A stretch of 64,000 nucleotides of DNA from Paraspadella gotoi (Eukaryota > Chaetognatha), in contig CM119266.1 in the NCBI GenBank assembly GCA_051294375.1, forward strand, positions 14,063,614 to 14,127,613. The letters are read 5' to 3'. Numbering within the stretch: the first letter of the stretch is position 1; the number at the start of each line of letters is the position of its first letter. This document shows, one piece after another, positions 23,848 to 35,975 of this stretch. The notes beneath the pieces are model-generated. The model saw only the letters and a program-made list of their open reading frames with translations, was not told where the DNA came from and did not search any database. A program made the position numbers and the translations under genes.

Positions 23848-23888
23848 TCTTCGTCGTCGTCGTCATCGTCGTCGTCGTCGTCGTCGTC
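23848..23888. repeat. (CGT)n triplet repeat
   Basis: About 13 CGT triplets with one CAT interruption. Confidence 0.95.
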
Positions 23889-24180
23889 TCACGTGAAAAC
23901 GATTCCGTGATAAAAGTCGCGCGGACGAGAGAAAATGAAAAAAGAGAAGACGCGGCTGTGATGGGCGTCGTGAAGACGAGAATCACGATCACGCCTTCCG
24001 GATGATAAAGTCGGAGTGGGTGGATGGAAAAAGGAGGGGGTGAGTTTTCACTCTCCTTCGGAGGGTAAGGTTTAGGGTGAGTGAGAGAACCTTGACTCGT
24101 GTCGCCGCAACCGCGCATCGAATAGAGTGACGGCTCCCGACGTTTCTATTCTTGGGGACCTGAGACGTGTGTGAGAGATA

Positions 24181-24185
24181 GAGAC

Positions 24186-24236
<51 letters not shown>
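24181..24236. repeat. (GA)n microsatellite
   Basis: About 56 bases of GA with two GACA interruptions. Confidence 0.97.
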
Positions 24237-24240
<4 letters not shown>

Positions 24241-24479
24241 TAAAGTAGAAGGACAAGTCTCCCGTTTTTAACTCTTTCTCTCTCCTTTAATTCTCGGCAC
24301 ATAGAGTGACACAATTAAGGACAAGAGGCCGGAACGAGTCAGTCCGGCATAATTAAATAGAACGGGAGAAGAACGGAAATGACTTCTTCGCCGAGAGTGA
24401 GATAGAGAAGGAGACGAGAGCAGAAAAAAAAGAGAGAAAGAGAGAGAGAAACTTCAGACGCTTGAGAAAGAGAGGGAAT

Positions 24480-24695
24480 NNNNNNNNNNNNNNNNNNNNN
24501 NNNNNNNNNNNNNNNNNNNNNNNNNNNNNNNNNNNNNNNNNNNNNNNNNNNNNNNNNNNNNNNNNNNNNNNNNNNNNNNNNNNNNNNNNNNNNNNNNNNN
24601 NNNNNNNNNNNNNNNNNNNNNNNNNNNNNNNNNNNNNNNNNNNNNNNNNNNNNNNNNNNNNNNNNNNNNNNNNNNNNNNNNNNNNNNNNNNNNNN
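24480..24695. other. Assembly gap (216 N)
   Basis: Run of N; GA-rich sequence borders its left side. Confidence 0.99.
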
Positions 24696-26056
24696 TATCG
24701 AATTATGGACCGAGAATTTCCTCTCTCTCTCCCCGTTAATCTCATTTGTCGACTTATAAAGGAACGTATTGTTTAAAGGTCGCGTCAACAATTGAAATTT
24801 ACTCAAACTAAATAGATTTGTGAAACCGAGGGGGGAGGAGAGGGGGTGAGCGAAGGGGGCCCACCGGGCCCGGAGCCTTCGTGAAAAGGGCGTCCTTGGC
24901 CTCGCCGGGGAAAAGTGCGAACGCGCGAGGAGGAAAAAAATGTGAAAGTCGGAAATGTGAGGAGGAAATGATATTGGATAGGAGGGGGAAGAAGAGGGTG
25001 AATACTGGGGAGAGTGGGAAAAATTCTGCCGGATGACGAGAAGATACTGTGAATCGGTGATGTCGTGAAAATACTTCTGGGACGATGCTGCGAAGGATGC
25101 TGCCAGTTCGATTCTAAGGTAGTCCCTTGTTGGACGAATTCCTTTCAAGTCAAGTTCGATTCTAATTCTATCTTTCGCGCGTGAGGAAATTTTGGAGAGA
25201 GAGTGAATGGAAAGGAAAATGAACATGAAGAATAGAGAAAGTGAAGAGATGAAAATAGATTATTTCAAGAAAGAAAGAAAAAGAAAGATAGTTGGATAAA
25301 AGAAAAGGCCAAATGTCGTAGACTCCCGGAAAATCAATTGAAACGAATTCGTAACAGAATTTGTAACGGAAAGAATAAGTAAATCGGCAAAGAAAGAATA
25401 GAGATTGAAAAAAGTGGGATGTAGTAAGGGAAAGAAAGAGAGAAAGAATGAAAGAAAGAGGGAAACAATTAGGAGAGAAAAGAGAAGGAAAGAGATTGAG
25501 CGAACAAGGAAAAGAAAGAAAAGGGAAAAAAACGTTTAAAAAAGTAAAAGAAAGAAAGATACAAACGATTGAGTCTGGGGTTCGTTGGACTGAATCCTTT
25601 TTCCGGTCGCCGACGCTCGGGCCTTTTGTCGATTGGCGAGTCCGTCTGTTTTTGGCCAGGGTGGGGGGGGGAACATAGTGGTGGATGGGAAGGGGGTTAA
25701 AAATTGTGGAGATGGTTTAGGGGGTTATGAGGGAGGTTGAGCGAAAAGGCAATGAACCATGGGGCCTTTGATTGCAGGGCGCGAGGTCCACGGGTGGCCG
25801 CTCATTTTAGGCGGCAGAGTAACACGTCCTTCGCCGGGTGGGTGAGACTGTGTGGCGGTCAGTTAATCGGGTGGGTGTGACGGGTAGGGAAGAAGGTGGG
25901 GTTGAGGATTTAAGGGAGGAAAGAAGTTCGATCGACGTCAGCGCCAACAAACGGAAGTGACTTTAAACGGTCTTCGGGGATTCGGCGTAATGGGCGAAGA
26001 CCGAAGACCGAAAAGTCTTTAATGAGAAGTTTCGAGAATAGAATATAAATTCGAAA
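24696..26056. other. Purine-rich intergenic stretch
   Basis: On the plus strand this part is dominated by A and G, including G-rich runs near 24826-24860 and 25655-25740 and GAAA/AAAG runs at 25200-25560. It is the main exception to the pyrimidine bias of the surrounding 20 kb. No gene recognised. Confidence 0.5.
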
Positions 26057-26081
26057 NNNNNNNNNNNNNNNNNNNNNNNNN
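26057..26081. other. Assembly gap (25 N) before repeat copy A1
   Basis: Exactly 25 N. The base after it is the first base of the 3.8-kb direct duplication, as at 32041-32065. Confidence 0.99.
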
Positions 26082-26231
26082 GTAAAATACAGGAACCAAG
26101 CTCGTAAATAACATTCTCCGGAAAATTCCCTGAAACTTATATCCTCAACAATCCCAAAAGATTTGCCAATTTCCTCACCAAAAAAAAGCCTTCAACTTCT
26201 CGATGAACAAATCGCTCTCGTTTAAACTCTC

Positions 26232-26292
26232 GGTGGAGGGGGGGCAAAAAAGGGGGGGAGGGGAGGGGGGGCAGAGGGGGGGGGAGGGAGGG
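26232..26292 (+). other. G-quadruplex-prone G-run cluster
   Basis: About 60 bases with at least six runs of four or more G separated by short A/C spacers. Enough runs for several alternative four-stranded structures on the plus strand. It may also have impaired sequencing. An identical copy lies at 32216-32276. Confidence 0.7.
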
Positions 26293-26959
26293 AAAAGCGA
26301 GAAAATATCTCATCCATTAAAGACGGCGAACGCGGCAAACCAGATTTTTCATTCTTTCTTTTTTTTCTCCGCGCGTCTTTGTCTCCTCGTTTCCCGCGTG
26401 TGATATGTTCCTTTCTCGACGCTGTGATTGCTATCATTTACTACAACACCGGCGGGATTAAGTTCCTTCCTGCTCACGAGCCGACGTTTCGGATTCCGTT
26501 TCTCTTTCCTCAGCCGCGGCGTCAACTTCTTTAAGTCCTTCTAACTATTTTTTGGTTTCTACTATTTTTGACTTTTTCTTTTGTCTCATTTTTTTCCCGC
26601 GCAGTCGGTTGTTCTTTTTGTTTTAGGTTTGTTCTTTCTTTTTAAACTTGTAAGGACATTCATTTTCCTTAGTTAGGTTTCCCCAAAATGGTGAGAAAAC
26701 TTTGTAGCGAGAGAAAACGTGCAAGGAATTCCTCTCCTCCTATTCTTCGGAAGTTAAACGCCTCAGCCGGCCAACATATTTGTAATATATAACATAGATA
26801 CCTCCCATAGGAATTCGCTTGGGGAAAAAAAAAGAAGTCAAGACTCTTCATACGCTCCAACGAGGGGCGCATTTTCCTAAATTCGTTGTCTAAGAGAGAC
26901 TGCCATCCAATCAGGCGGTCTCTGCCGCTGTTCTCGCCAAGAATTACTTGCCCCATTGT

Positions 26960-27215
26960 CGTGGATTCCTATCGACACAGCGTGAATAGTTCTACACACC
27001 CCCAAACGAACGGGATTCCCTCCCACAGCGTGGAAATCCTCCCACGCGGGGATAATCGTACGACACGGGCGATTCCTAACTACTTCCTCCACGAGCGGGC
27101 ATTCCTCCTCCACCAACCGTGGGATTCTCTTCTTCTCCACGCCGGGATTTTCTCACCAGAAAAATTTTTAAATTTTTTTTTTTTTTTTTATTTTGCTCGC
27201 TGGGATTCCTGACGC
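26960..27215. repeat. Degenerate GGGATTCCTCCCAC-type motif array (forward)
   Basis: The motif GG-GATTCC-N-CTCCCAC-(A)GCG recurs about eight times with units of about 19-29 bases, much degraded. The reverse complement (GTGGGAGGAATCC) is scattered at 28490-28930 and 29350-29610, so the two groups face each other about 1.3 kb apart. Likely a noisy minisatellite or an eroded repeat family; also present in copy A2. Confidence 0.5.
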
Positions 27216-28489
27216 AGCACAGGAGATGATTTTATCTCTTCCCACTATATGAGATGTCCTTACGCCCAGCAGCTGATTTTCCTCTCATACATCGGCGATT
27301 TCACTTCCAGCACGATGAAAACAGTCGAGAAATGCTTCACGGGTTCTCATTGAATGATATATTGAGGATTCGCATTGACGCTTAACATGGTTGTAAGAGA
27401 ATGAGAGCACGAGTTAGAGAGAGCAGAAAGAGATGTAGAGCACGAGAGAGAGGTTGAGCCAAAAATGTCCTGGAGAGCAAAGATGGACACAGAAAGAAGT
27501 TAGTATCAGGTATGGAGCACGTAGCAAATTAGAGAAAGCGCTACGTTTTCACCGGTTTTGTCGGACGACTCAATTCTGGCAAGTTGAACCAAATTATATG
27601 CCTGTTGACTCCAAGTTGATGGACTCAGTGTCGCACAAGGCTTCGCAAAAATCACCCGCCCAGTATTGCATGCACAGTCAAAATTAAATAGCCTGATAAT
27701 TTGTTTGGCCCGGTTCGGGTGAGAATCCTCCAAAGTAATTTGTACGAGGCTAGATATTTTAAAATTGTAAATCAATATATATAATTTACAAGTAGTAGCC
27801 AAATAGATTCAGGAAACTCCCATATATATAGTTGCTCTAAGTTTGACTCAACACGCGAATATATTCTTGCGCAAAAGTTGATCAAAAAATTATTTTTGCG
27901 CCGAAAACTGACGTGCCAAAATCTGGAGTCCGAACCCCAGTCGGAGAATGACCCCCAGGGATTTGTTTGCATATACCATCCTGTTTTTCTATCCTTCTAT
28001 GCACCGCCATAGTTGGACCCCCAAATAATCTGAGCACGATAATAGTTGACCACGTTGGAATTTCTGCCTCTCTCTTGCTCTTTCTTCTCTCGTCACTCCT
28101 CTCTCCGAAATTACTTCGTCTTGTCTCTCTCTCCTCTCTCTCTCCTCTCGAAGCTGTGATACTCTCTAATCACCCATAAAATTCACCCATTCACTCGGGG
28201 GCCAACCTTTAAAGCGCCTTCGGCCTTTGCAATGTGCCTCCAGCCTAATCAGCTTCCTGAATAATTAGATGATGGGGGAGTGGGCCGAGAGAAGATAGGG
28301 TGTGTAATAAATTTTGGTTACGCGAGACGAGATAACGATCTTGTCGAGGAAAATCCGTATCTTTCCCGACTTTATTGGAACAATGAGTCCTGGTGTGGAC
28401 CCGAAATCAGTGAATTTTTTGATCAGATGCTTCAAATTCACTGCTCCAGCTGACAAATTATGTTAGTTGCATCCCAATACTTAATGCCA

Positions 28490-28930
28490 TAGACTGGAGG
28501 AAATCCCGTGTGGAGGAATCCGCACATGGAATCAATCTCCCATCACTGGGACGGAATCCGTGTTCGGGAGGTCAAATATCCCCCTCGTCGTGGGAGGAAT
28601 CCTGCATCTCTCGGCTCATTCGGGAGGGAATTCCGCTTCGTGGTGATACGCTTGCTCAATCTCCTCTTCTCGTCTCCTGCTGATGGGATACTGGAACGGT
28701 CAGATTTCCATTTTTCGCGTGGGAAGGTTATATTTACTACTGCTGTGGGAGGAATTTCGCGGGTTTTATAATGTCGACTCGTCCGGCGCTGCGGCTTAGG
28801 AATTTTTCCTTTCTCCGCGTCGGGAGGTATCCCTGCATCTCAGAGTCGAGAAGGAACGAAGTGTGGGAGGATATCAACCATTTTGGTCACACGACAGCCG
28901 TAGGAGGAACGTATTACACTGCGTGGCGGG
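28490..28930. repeat. Degenerate GTGGGAGGAATCC-type motif array (reverse)
   Basis: Copies near 28510, 28560, 28595, 28630, 28750, 28825, 28865 and 28900, with further ones at about 29360, 29515, 29540 and 29600. It is the reverse complement of the motif at 26960-27215. The motif is close to its own partial palindrome (GGGAGGAATCCC). Confidence 0.5.
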
Positions 28931-28944
28931 AGAACCGCAGCGCA

Positions 28945-28948
<4 letters not shown>

Positions 28949-28978
<30 letters not shown>
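28949..28978. repeat. (GA)n microsatellite (also at 34933-34962)
   Basis: 30-base GA tract within A1, repeated in A2. Confidence 0.96.
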
Positions 28979-30041
28979 CGTGGATGAGAGGAGAGAGGAG
29001 GGAAATGAGAGAGAAGAGAGAGACGCACCGAGATGGTCGGAAAGGAATCGAGACGCAGAAAGAGAGAGAGAGAGGAGCGAGATGACGTTTCCAGTTTCCC
29101 ATACGCCACGCCAGGACTCGTGACTCTTTTCTCGTGTTGTGGCCAGCCAGCCTTGATACCCCGCTCAACCCCCCGTGTGGTCGATGATGTATTTACACGC
29201 ATGGGGACTGTTCGAGAAATATTACCGCTCTTGGCCTTTCTGGATGAGAGTGAAGCAGAGATTTGTGATTCCCTTCATTATGTAAAGCTCTCTCCGTTTT
29301 CGTGCGCACGCGCGCACCATCCTTTTCCGCGTTTTGGGCTCATGTGTATCATTTTCTCCTATGGGAGGTCACATATCCAACCCTCAGCAATCAATTCACC
29401 CAGTGAGGTTGGGCGGAGTTGGGGGGAGGTGTAAATGTCGCCAATGTAGCTTTGGGAAATTGGGGATATTGAATATTGCCCCGTGTGGAGCAAATTCCTT
29501 GGGAGGGCAAGTACCCAGCTCGGGTGGAGGAATCTCACGCTTGTGGGAGGAAATCCCCACCGCACGAAGTCAGTCATAACACCCAAGGACCGCGGGTTCG
29601 GGAGGAATACCACGAGCGACTCTGCTTCGGAGGTCAAGCCGACATTCCGCAACTCGGACAGCTCGAGCATTTTAGAGCGAGGTGCGGCCTGGGAAGAACG
29701 ATTTTCGCTCATTCCCACAATTGTAGCGTTTGCACTCGAGTCGTCTCATCTCATCAATTTGCTCTCTTATCCGTCTCCTTCTGGCATTTCCGCTTCCGAC
29801 GATGAGTTCTCGATTTTATTAGATAGGCTTTACACGATTATGAAATTCATCCAGAGTTTTCGCCTTTTGAACCGCGGAAAAGCGCCGAAGGCCTCTCGCC
29901 CCTTTCGCTTCGCCCGCGAACCCCCTCTTCCCGCGCAGTTTTCACGAGATATATGGTACTTTTCTGGTCTCTACTGAATATGGTCAGTATGCGACCAAAT
30001 CCGAGGAATCTTAGAGACTTGGAAAAAAAAATGACTCGCCT

Positions 30042-30165
30042 CTCCTCTCATTCTCTCCTCTCTCTCTCTCGGTCTCTCTCTCCCAGAGTCTCTCTCTCTC
30101 TCTCTTCTCTCTCATCTCTCTCTCTCCTCTCTCGATGTCTCTCTCTCTCTCTCTCTCTCTTCATC
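30042..30165. repeat. (CT)n microsatellite in palindrome arm
   Basis: About 120 bases of interrupted CT. Its mirror is the GA tract at 31880-31931, which is much shorter. Confidence 0.95.
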
Positions 30166-31002
30166 AGCGGATCCTCGTTTTCAAATAATGCGAAGACCGG
30201 TGGCGGGTTTTTTGGGCGACGTACCATTTGGCGACCTCGACCTCGGCTCGCCTTCTTCTGTCGCGATCACATATCGATGTTTAGTTGTGCTCGATGAATT
30301 GATACCCACGCCGCCCCTACCCCCCGACTTCCGAAGCATCATTTATCCTGGGAATTTCCCGGTTCCGCTTCCGTTTCGATCCCCACTGCCGACTATAAAG
30401 GAGATCCCCCGGTTCAATTCCAACATTTTATCAAATCTCCACTGCGGTAATCTCTATCCATCCCTTCTCTCTCAATCCCCTCTTCATACGTTAAGATCCC
30501 CTTCGTGACCTATCGATCCTTCTTTGAACAATTTTCATCCCCTATGCGATCCCCAAAATCTCCCTTAACTTCATCCCCCTCGAGACAGAGCAAGAGAAGC
30601 GGCAGAAGACGGCTTTCCTGATTTTTTTTTTTTTTTTTGACAAGAGAAGAATCGATGAAAATCGAAAAATTCAGAACAAATCTTTTGTTGCTTCTTCGCT
30701 GTCATATGTCCTCTCTTTTATATTTTAGAGTATAGTTTATGCAACTAGTCAGACTATTTTATAGATAATATATATATAATAATCTCGGCTAATTGCGTAG
30801 TTTGTGAAACACCTGGTTCACAGGTCTAGATCTGCTCGGCAGGTCGTCTGTTTTCCGTCTGTTGCTTGTTCACATCATGTGCCTCTTTTCCTTATCTGTT
30901 CTTTCTCGGGCTGGCTAATACCTGCACACGCCTTGGGCTGCGAGTGTCTTTAAATCGATATCGGAGCTGTAAGCTAAAGGAGCTGGCATTTATTTCTCAA
31001 TT

Positions 31003-31104
31003 CTCTCTCTCCTCTCTCTATTCTCTCATCTCTCCTCTCTTCGATTCATCTCTCTCTCTTCTCTCTCTTCTTCTCTCTCTTCAAGGAGAGAGAGAGAGAG
31101 AGAT
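31003..31104. repeat. CT tract meeting a GA tract at the palindrome centre
   Basis: CT-rich to 31082, then GA to 31104, i.e. a self-complementary junction expected at the turn of a hairpin. Confidence 0.9.
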
Positions 31105-31876
31105 TGAGAAAATAAATGCAGCTCCTTTAAGCTTTACAGCTCCCGATATCGATTTAAAGAACTCGAGCAGAGGGTGTGAGGTATAGAGCGAGAAGAAAGA
31201 TAAGGAAAGAGGGATGATGTGAAAAGCAAAGAGAAAAAGAATGCGAGAGATAGAGTGAACAGTGTTCACAGAACACGCATGAGCGAGATAGAGAGAGAGT
31301 GAAAAAAGAAAACAGAAAATAGTCTGACTAGTTGCAGAAAGCGAACGAGTGGCGAATAATATAAAGAGAGACAGAGAGAGAGACAGAGAGCGAGACAGCG
31401 AAGAGCCAAAAAGTTTTGTTTATTTTTGTTTTCATCGATTCTTCTCTTGTCAAAAAAAAAAAAAAAAATCGGAAGCCGTCTCTGCCGCTCTTTGCTCTGT
31501 CGGGTCGAGGGGGGATTGAATAGGGGATGGATTGGGGATCGATAGGGGATGAAAAATTGTTCAAAAGAAGGGATCGATAGGTCAGGGAAGGGGGATCGAT
31601 AACGGATGAAGAGGGGATTGAGAGAGAAGGGATTGATAGATTACCGAGTGGAGATTTTGATAAAATGTTGAAATTGAACGGGGATCTCCTATAGTCGGAG
31701 TGGGGATCGAAACGGAAGCGGAACGGGAAATTCCAGGGATAAATGATGCTTCGGAAGTCGGGGGGGCTAGGGGGGCGGTGGGTGTGATCGACAGAGAAGG
31801 CGAGCGAGAGTCGAGGTCGCCAAAGGTCGTCGCCCAAAACCGCCACCGGTTTCGATTATTCGAAAACCGAGGATCC

Positions 31877-31879
<3 letters not shown>

Positions 31880-31931
<52 letters not shown>
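31880..31931. repeat. (GA)n microsatellite
   Basis: 52-base perfect GA tract in the right arm of palindrome B-B'. Confidence 0.97.
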
Positions 31932-31936
<5 letters not shown>

Positions 31937-32040
31937 AGAGAGCGAGTCATTTTTTTCTTCTTTTCCGATCCTCGGATTTCGCAAGGGATTCGAGCAAGAA
32001 GTCAACGGAGCGCGGGGAAGAGGGGGTTCGCGGGCGAGCG

Positions 32041-32065
32041 NNNNNNNNNNNNNNNNNNNNNNNNN
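32041..32065. other. Assembly gap (25 N) before repeat copy A2
   Basis: Exactly 25 N, as before copy A1. Confidence 0.99.
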
Positions 32066-34928
32066 GTAAAATACAGGAACCAAGCTCGTAAATAACATTC
32101 TCCGGAAAATTCCCTGAAACTTATATCCTCAACAATCCCAAAAGATTTGCCAATTTCCTCACCAAAAAAAAGCCTTCAACTTCTCGATGAACAAATCGCT
32201 CTCGTTTAAACTCTCGGTGGAGGGGGGGCAAAAAAGGGGGGGAGGGGAGGGGGGGCAGAGGGGGGGGGAGGGAGGGAAAAGCGAGAAAATATCTCATCCA
32301 TTAAAGACGGCGAACGCGGCAAACCAGATTTTTCATTCTTTCTTTTTTTTCTCCGCGCGTCTTTGTCTCCTCGTTTCCCGCGTGTGATATGTTCCTTTCT
32401 CGACGCTGTGATTGCTATCATTTACTACAACACCGGCGGGATTAAGTTCCTTCCTGCTCACGAGCCGACGTTTCGGATTCCGTTTCTCTTTCCTCAGCCG
32501 CGGCGTCAACTTCTTTAAGTCCTTCTAACTATTTTTTGGTTTCTACTATTTTTGACTTTTTCTTTTGTCTCATTTTTTTCCCGCGCAGTCGGTTGTTCTT
32601 TTTGTTTTAGGTTTGTTCTTTCTTTTTAAACTTGTAAGGACATTCATTTTCCTTAGTTAGGTTTCCCCAAAATGGTGAGAAAACTTTGTAGCGAGAGAAA
32701 ACGTGCAAGGAATTCCTCTCCTCCTATTCTTCGGAAGTTAAACGCCTCAGCCGGCCAACATATTTGTAATATATAACATAGATACCTCCCATAGGAATTC
32801 GCTTGGGGAAAAAAAAAGAAGTCAAGACTCTTCATACGCTCCAACGAGGGGCGCATTTTCCTAAATTCGTTGTCTAAGAGAGACTGCCATCCAATCAGGC
32901 GGTCTCTGCCGCTGTTCTCGCCAAGAATTACTTGCCCCATTGTCGTGGATTCCTATCGACACAGCGTGAATAGTTCTACACACCCCCAAACGAACGGGAT
33001 TCCCTCCCACAGCGTGGAAATCCTCCCACGCGGGGATAATCGTACGACACGGGCGATTCCTAACTACTTCCTCCACGAGCGGGCATTCCTCCTCCACCAA
33101 CCGTGGGATTCTCTTCTTCTCCACGCCGGGATTTTCTCACCAGAAAAATTTTTAAATTTTTTTTTTTTTTTTTATTTTGCTCGCTGGGATTCCTGACGCA
33201 GCACAGGAGATGATTTTATCTCTTCCCACTATATGAGATGTCCTTACGCCCAGCAGCTGATTTTCCTCTCATACATCGGCGATTTCACTTCCAGCACGAT
33301 GAAAACAGTCGAGAAATGCTTCACGGGTTCTCATTGAATGATATATTGAGGATTCGCATTGACGCTTAACATGGTTGTAAGAGAATGAGAGCACGAGTTA
33401 GAGAGAGCAGAAAGAGATGTAGAGCACGAGAGAGAGGTTGAGCCAAAAATGTCCTGGAGAGCAAAGATGGACACAGAAAGAAGTTAGTATCAGGTATGGA
33501 GCACGTAGCAAATTAGAGAAAGCGCTACGTTTTCACCGGTTTTGTCGGACGACTCAATTCTGGCAAGTTGAACCAAATTATATGCCTGTTGACTCCAAGT
33601 TGATGGACTCAGTGTCGCACAAGGCTTCGCAAAAATCACCCGCCCAGTATTGCATGCACAGTCAAAATTAAATAGCCTGATAATTTGTTTGGCCCGGTTC
33701 GGGTGAGAATCCTCCAAAGTAATTTGTACGAGGCTAGATATTTTAAAATTGTAAATCAATATATATAATTTACAAGTAGTAGCCAAATAGATTCAGGAAA
33801 CTCCCATATATATAGTTGCTCTAAGTTTGACTCAACACGCGAATATATTCTTGCGCAAAAGTTGATCAAAAAATTATTTTTGCGCCGAAAACTGACGTGC
33901 CAAAATCTGGAGTCCGAACCCCAGTCGGAGAATGACCCCCAGGGATTTGTTTGCATATACCATCCTGTTTTTCTATCCTTCTATGCACCGCCATAGTTGG
34001 ACCCCCAAATAATCTGAGCACGATAATAGTTGACCACGTTGGAATTTCTGCCTCTCTCTTGCTCTTTCTTCTCTCGTCACTCCTCTCTCCGAAATTACTT
34101 CGTCTTGTCTCTCTCTCCTCTCTCTCTCCTCTCGAAGCTGTGATACTCTCTAATCACCCATAAAATTCACCCATTCACTCGGGGGCCAACCTTTAAAGCG
34201 CCTTCGGCCTTTGCAATGTGCCTCCAGCCTAATCAGCTTCCTGAATAATTAGATGATGGGGGAGTGGGCCGAGAGAAGATAGGGTGTGTAATAAATTTTG
34301 GTTACGCGAGACGAGATAACGATCTTGTCGAGGAAAATCCGTATCTTTCCCGACTTTATTGGAACAATGAGTCCTGGTGTGGACCCGAAATCAGTGAATT
34401 TTTTGATCAGATGCTTCAAATTCACTGCTCCAGCTGACAAATTATGTTAGTTGCATCCCAATACTTAATGCCATAGACTGGAGGAAATCCCGTGTGGAGG
34501 AATCCGCACATGGAATCAATCTCCCATCACTGGGACGGAATCCGTGTTCGGGAGGTCAAATATCCCCCTCGTCGTGGGAGGAATCCTGCATCTCTCGGCT
34601 CATTCGGGAGGGAATTCCGCTTCGTGGTGATACGCTTGCTCAATCTCCTCTTCTCGTCTCCTGCTGATGGGATACTGGAACGGTCAGATTTCCATTTTTC
34701 GCGTGGGAAGGTTATATTTACTACTGCTGTGGGAGGAATTTCGCGGGTTTTATAATGTCGACTCGTCCGGCGCTGCGGCTTAGGAATTTTTCCTTTCTCC
34801 GCGTCGGGAGGTATCCCTGCATCTCAGAGTCGAGAAGGAACGAAGTGTGGGAGGATATCAACCATTTTGGTCACACGACAGCCGTAGGAGGAACGTATTA
34901 CACTGCGTGGCGGGAGAACCGCAGCGCA

Positions 34929-34962
<34 letters not shown>

Positions 34963-35893
34963 CGTGGATGAGAGGAGAGAGGAGGGAAATGAGAGAGAAG
35001 AGAGAGACGCACCGAGATGGTCGGAAAGGAATCGAGACGCAGAAAGAGAGAGAGAGAGGAGCGAGATGACGTTTCCAGTTTCCCATACGCCACGCCAGGA
35101 CTCGTGACTCTTTTCTCGTGTTGTGGCCAGCCAGCCTTGATACCCCGCTCAACCCCCCGTGTGGTCGATGATGTATTTACACGCATGGGGACTGTTCGAG
35201 AAATATTACCGCTCTTGGCCTTTCTGGATGAGAGTGAAGCAGAGATTTGTGATTCCCTTCATTATGTAAAGCTCTCTCCGTTTTCGTGCGCACGCGCGCA
35301 CCATCCTTTTCCGCGTTTTGGGCTCATGTGTATCATTTTCTCCTATGGGAGGTCACATATCCAACCCTCAGCAATCAATTCACCCAGTGAGGTTGGGCGG
35401 AGTTGGGGGGAGGTGTAAATGTCGCCAATGTAGCTTTGGGAAATTGGGGATATTGAATATTGCCCCGTGTGGAGCAAATTCCTTGGGAGGGCAAGTACCC
35501 AGCTCGGGTGGAGGAATCTCACGCTTGTGGGAGGAAATCCCCACCGCACGAAGTCAGTCATAACACCCAAGGACCGCGGGTTCGGGAGGAATACCACGAG
35601 CGACTCTGCTTCGGAGGTCAAGCCGACATTCCGCAACTCGGACAGCTCGAGCATTTTAGAGCGAGGTGCGGCCTGGGAAGAACGATTTTCGCTCATTCCC
35701 ACAATTGTAGCGTTTGCACTCGAGTCGTCTCATCTCATCAATTTGCTCTCTTATCCGTCTCCTTCTGGCATTTCCGCTTCCGACGATGAGTTCTCGATTT
35801 TATTAGATAGGCTTTACACGATTATGAAATTCATCCAGAGTTTTCGCCTTTTGAACCGCGGAAAAGCGCCGAAGGCCTCTCGCCCCTTTCGCT
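32066..35893. repeat. 3,828-bp direct duplication, copy A2
   Basis: Appears identical to 26082-29909. It runs into an inverted, noisier copy of itself at 35894, so A2 and A' form a second hairpin whose turn lies at about 35893. Identity with a copy 6 kb away, in sequence that otherwise differs by many indels between copies, argues for duplicated placement of one read rather than a biological duplication. Confidence 0.9.
32216..32276 (+). other. G-quadruplex-prone G-run cluster, second copy
   Basis: Same sequence as 26232-26292. Confidence 0.7.
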
Positions 35894-35964
35894 AGAGATA
35901 AGGGAAGGAAAATCTCTTCCCAGGCCGCACCTGTCAGGATCGAGCGGGAGGGATGGATCGCTCG

Positions 35965-35975
35965 GGATTCGAACC
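35965..35975 (-). other. tRNA T-arm / pol III B-box-like sequence without a tRNA
   Basis: On the minus strand GGTTCGAATCC is a perfect B-box, set in CCGGGTTCGAATCCCGA. The acceptor stem does not pair with upstream sequence, no A-box or D-arm was found and the anticodon stem fails, so this is not an intact tRNA. In A1 and A2 the same place reads GCGGGTTCGGGAGGAATACC, so the B-box exists only in copy A'. It may be a remnant of a tRNA-derived SINE or chance. Confidence 0.3.

Larger units (their letters stand above)
22800..24479. other. Intergenic sequence with CT/GA and GTC repeats
   Basis: AT-rich to about 22900, then CpG-rich with CT tracts at 23009-23055 and 23474-23543, GTC triplets at 23848-23888 and a GA tract at 24181-24236. 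No gene recognised. Confidence 0.5.
26082..29909. repeat. 3,828-bp direct duplication, copy A1
   Basis: By reading the two copies side by side, this segment appears identical to 32066-35893 (offset 5,984) up to the shared ...CCTTTCGCT, after which they diverge. All short frames recur at the same offset. Inside are a G-rich run, degenerate GGGATTCC-type arrays, CT/GA patches and AT-rich sequence; no gene was recognised. Two apparently identical copies each starting right after a 25-N gap point to the same read or contig being placed twice. Confidence 0.9.
29900..32040. repeat. Palindrome B-B', centre near 31083
   Basis: The left arm (29900 to about 31082) returns in reverse complement from about 31084 to 32040. 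Matching landmarks are CCGCGAACCCCCTCTTCCC (29916 region against 32010-32038), the CGGATCCTCGTTTTC block (30170 against 31870), the poly-T plus GACAAGAGAAGAATCGATG block (30640 against 31430), and GATATCG...GGAGCT (30960 against 31140). The centre is a CT tract meeting a GA tract. Identity is imperfect with many indels. No gene lies in either arm. Confidence 0.85.

Noticed and set aside
26960-29610. CRISPR-like array from the recurring GGGATTCC motif
   Set aside because: Repeat and spacer lengths vary widely, the motif is highly degenerate, both orientations occur, and the DNA is clearly eukaryotic in character.
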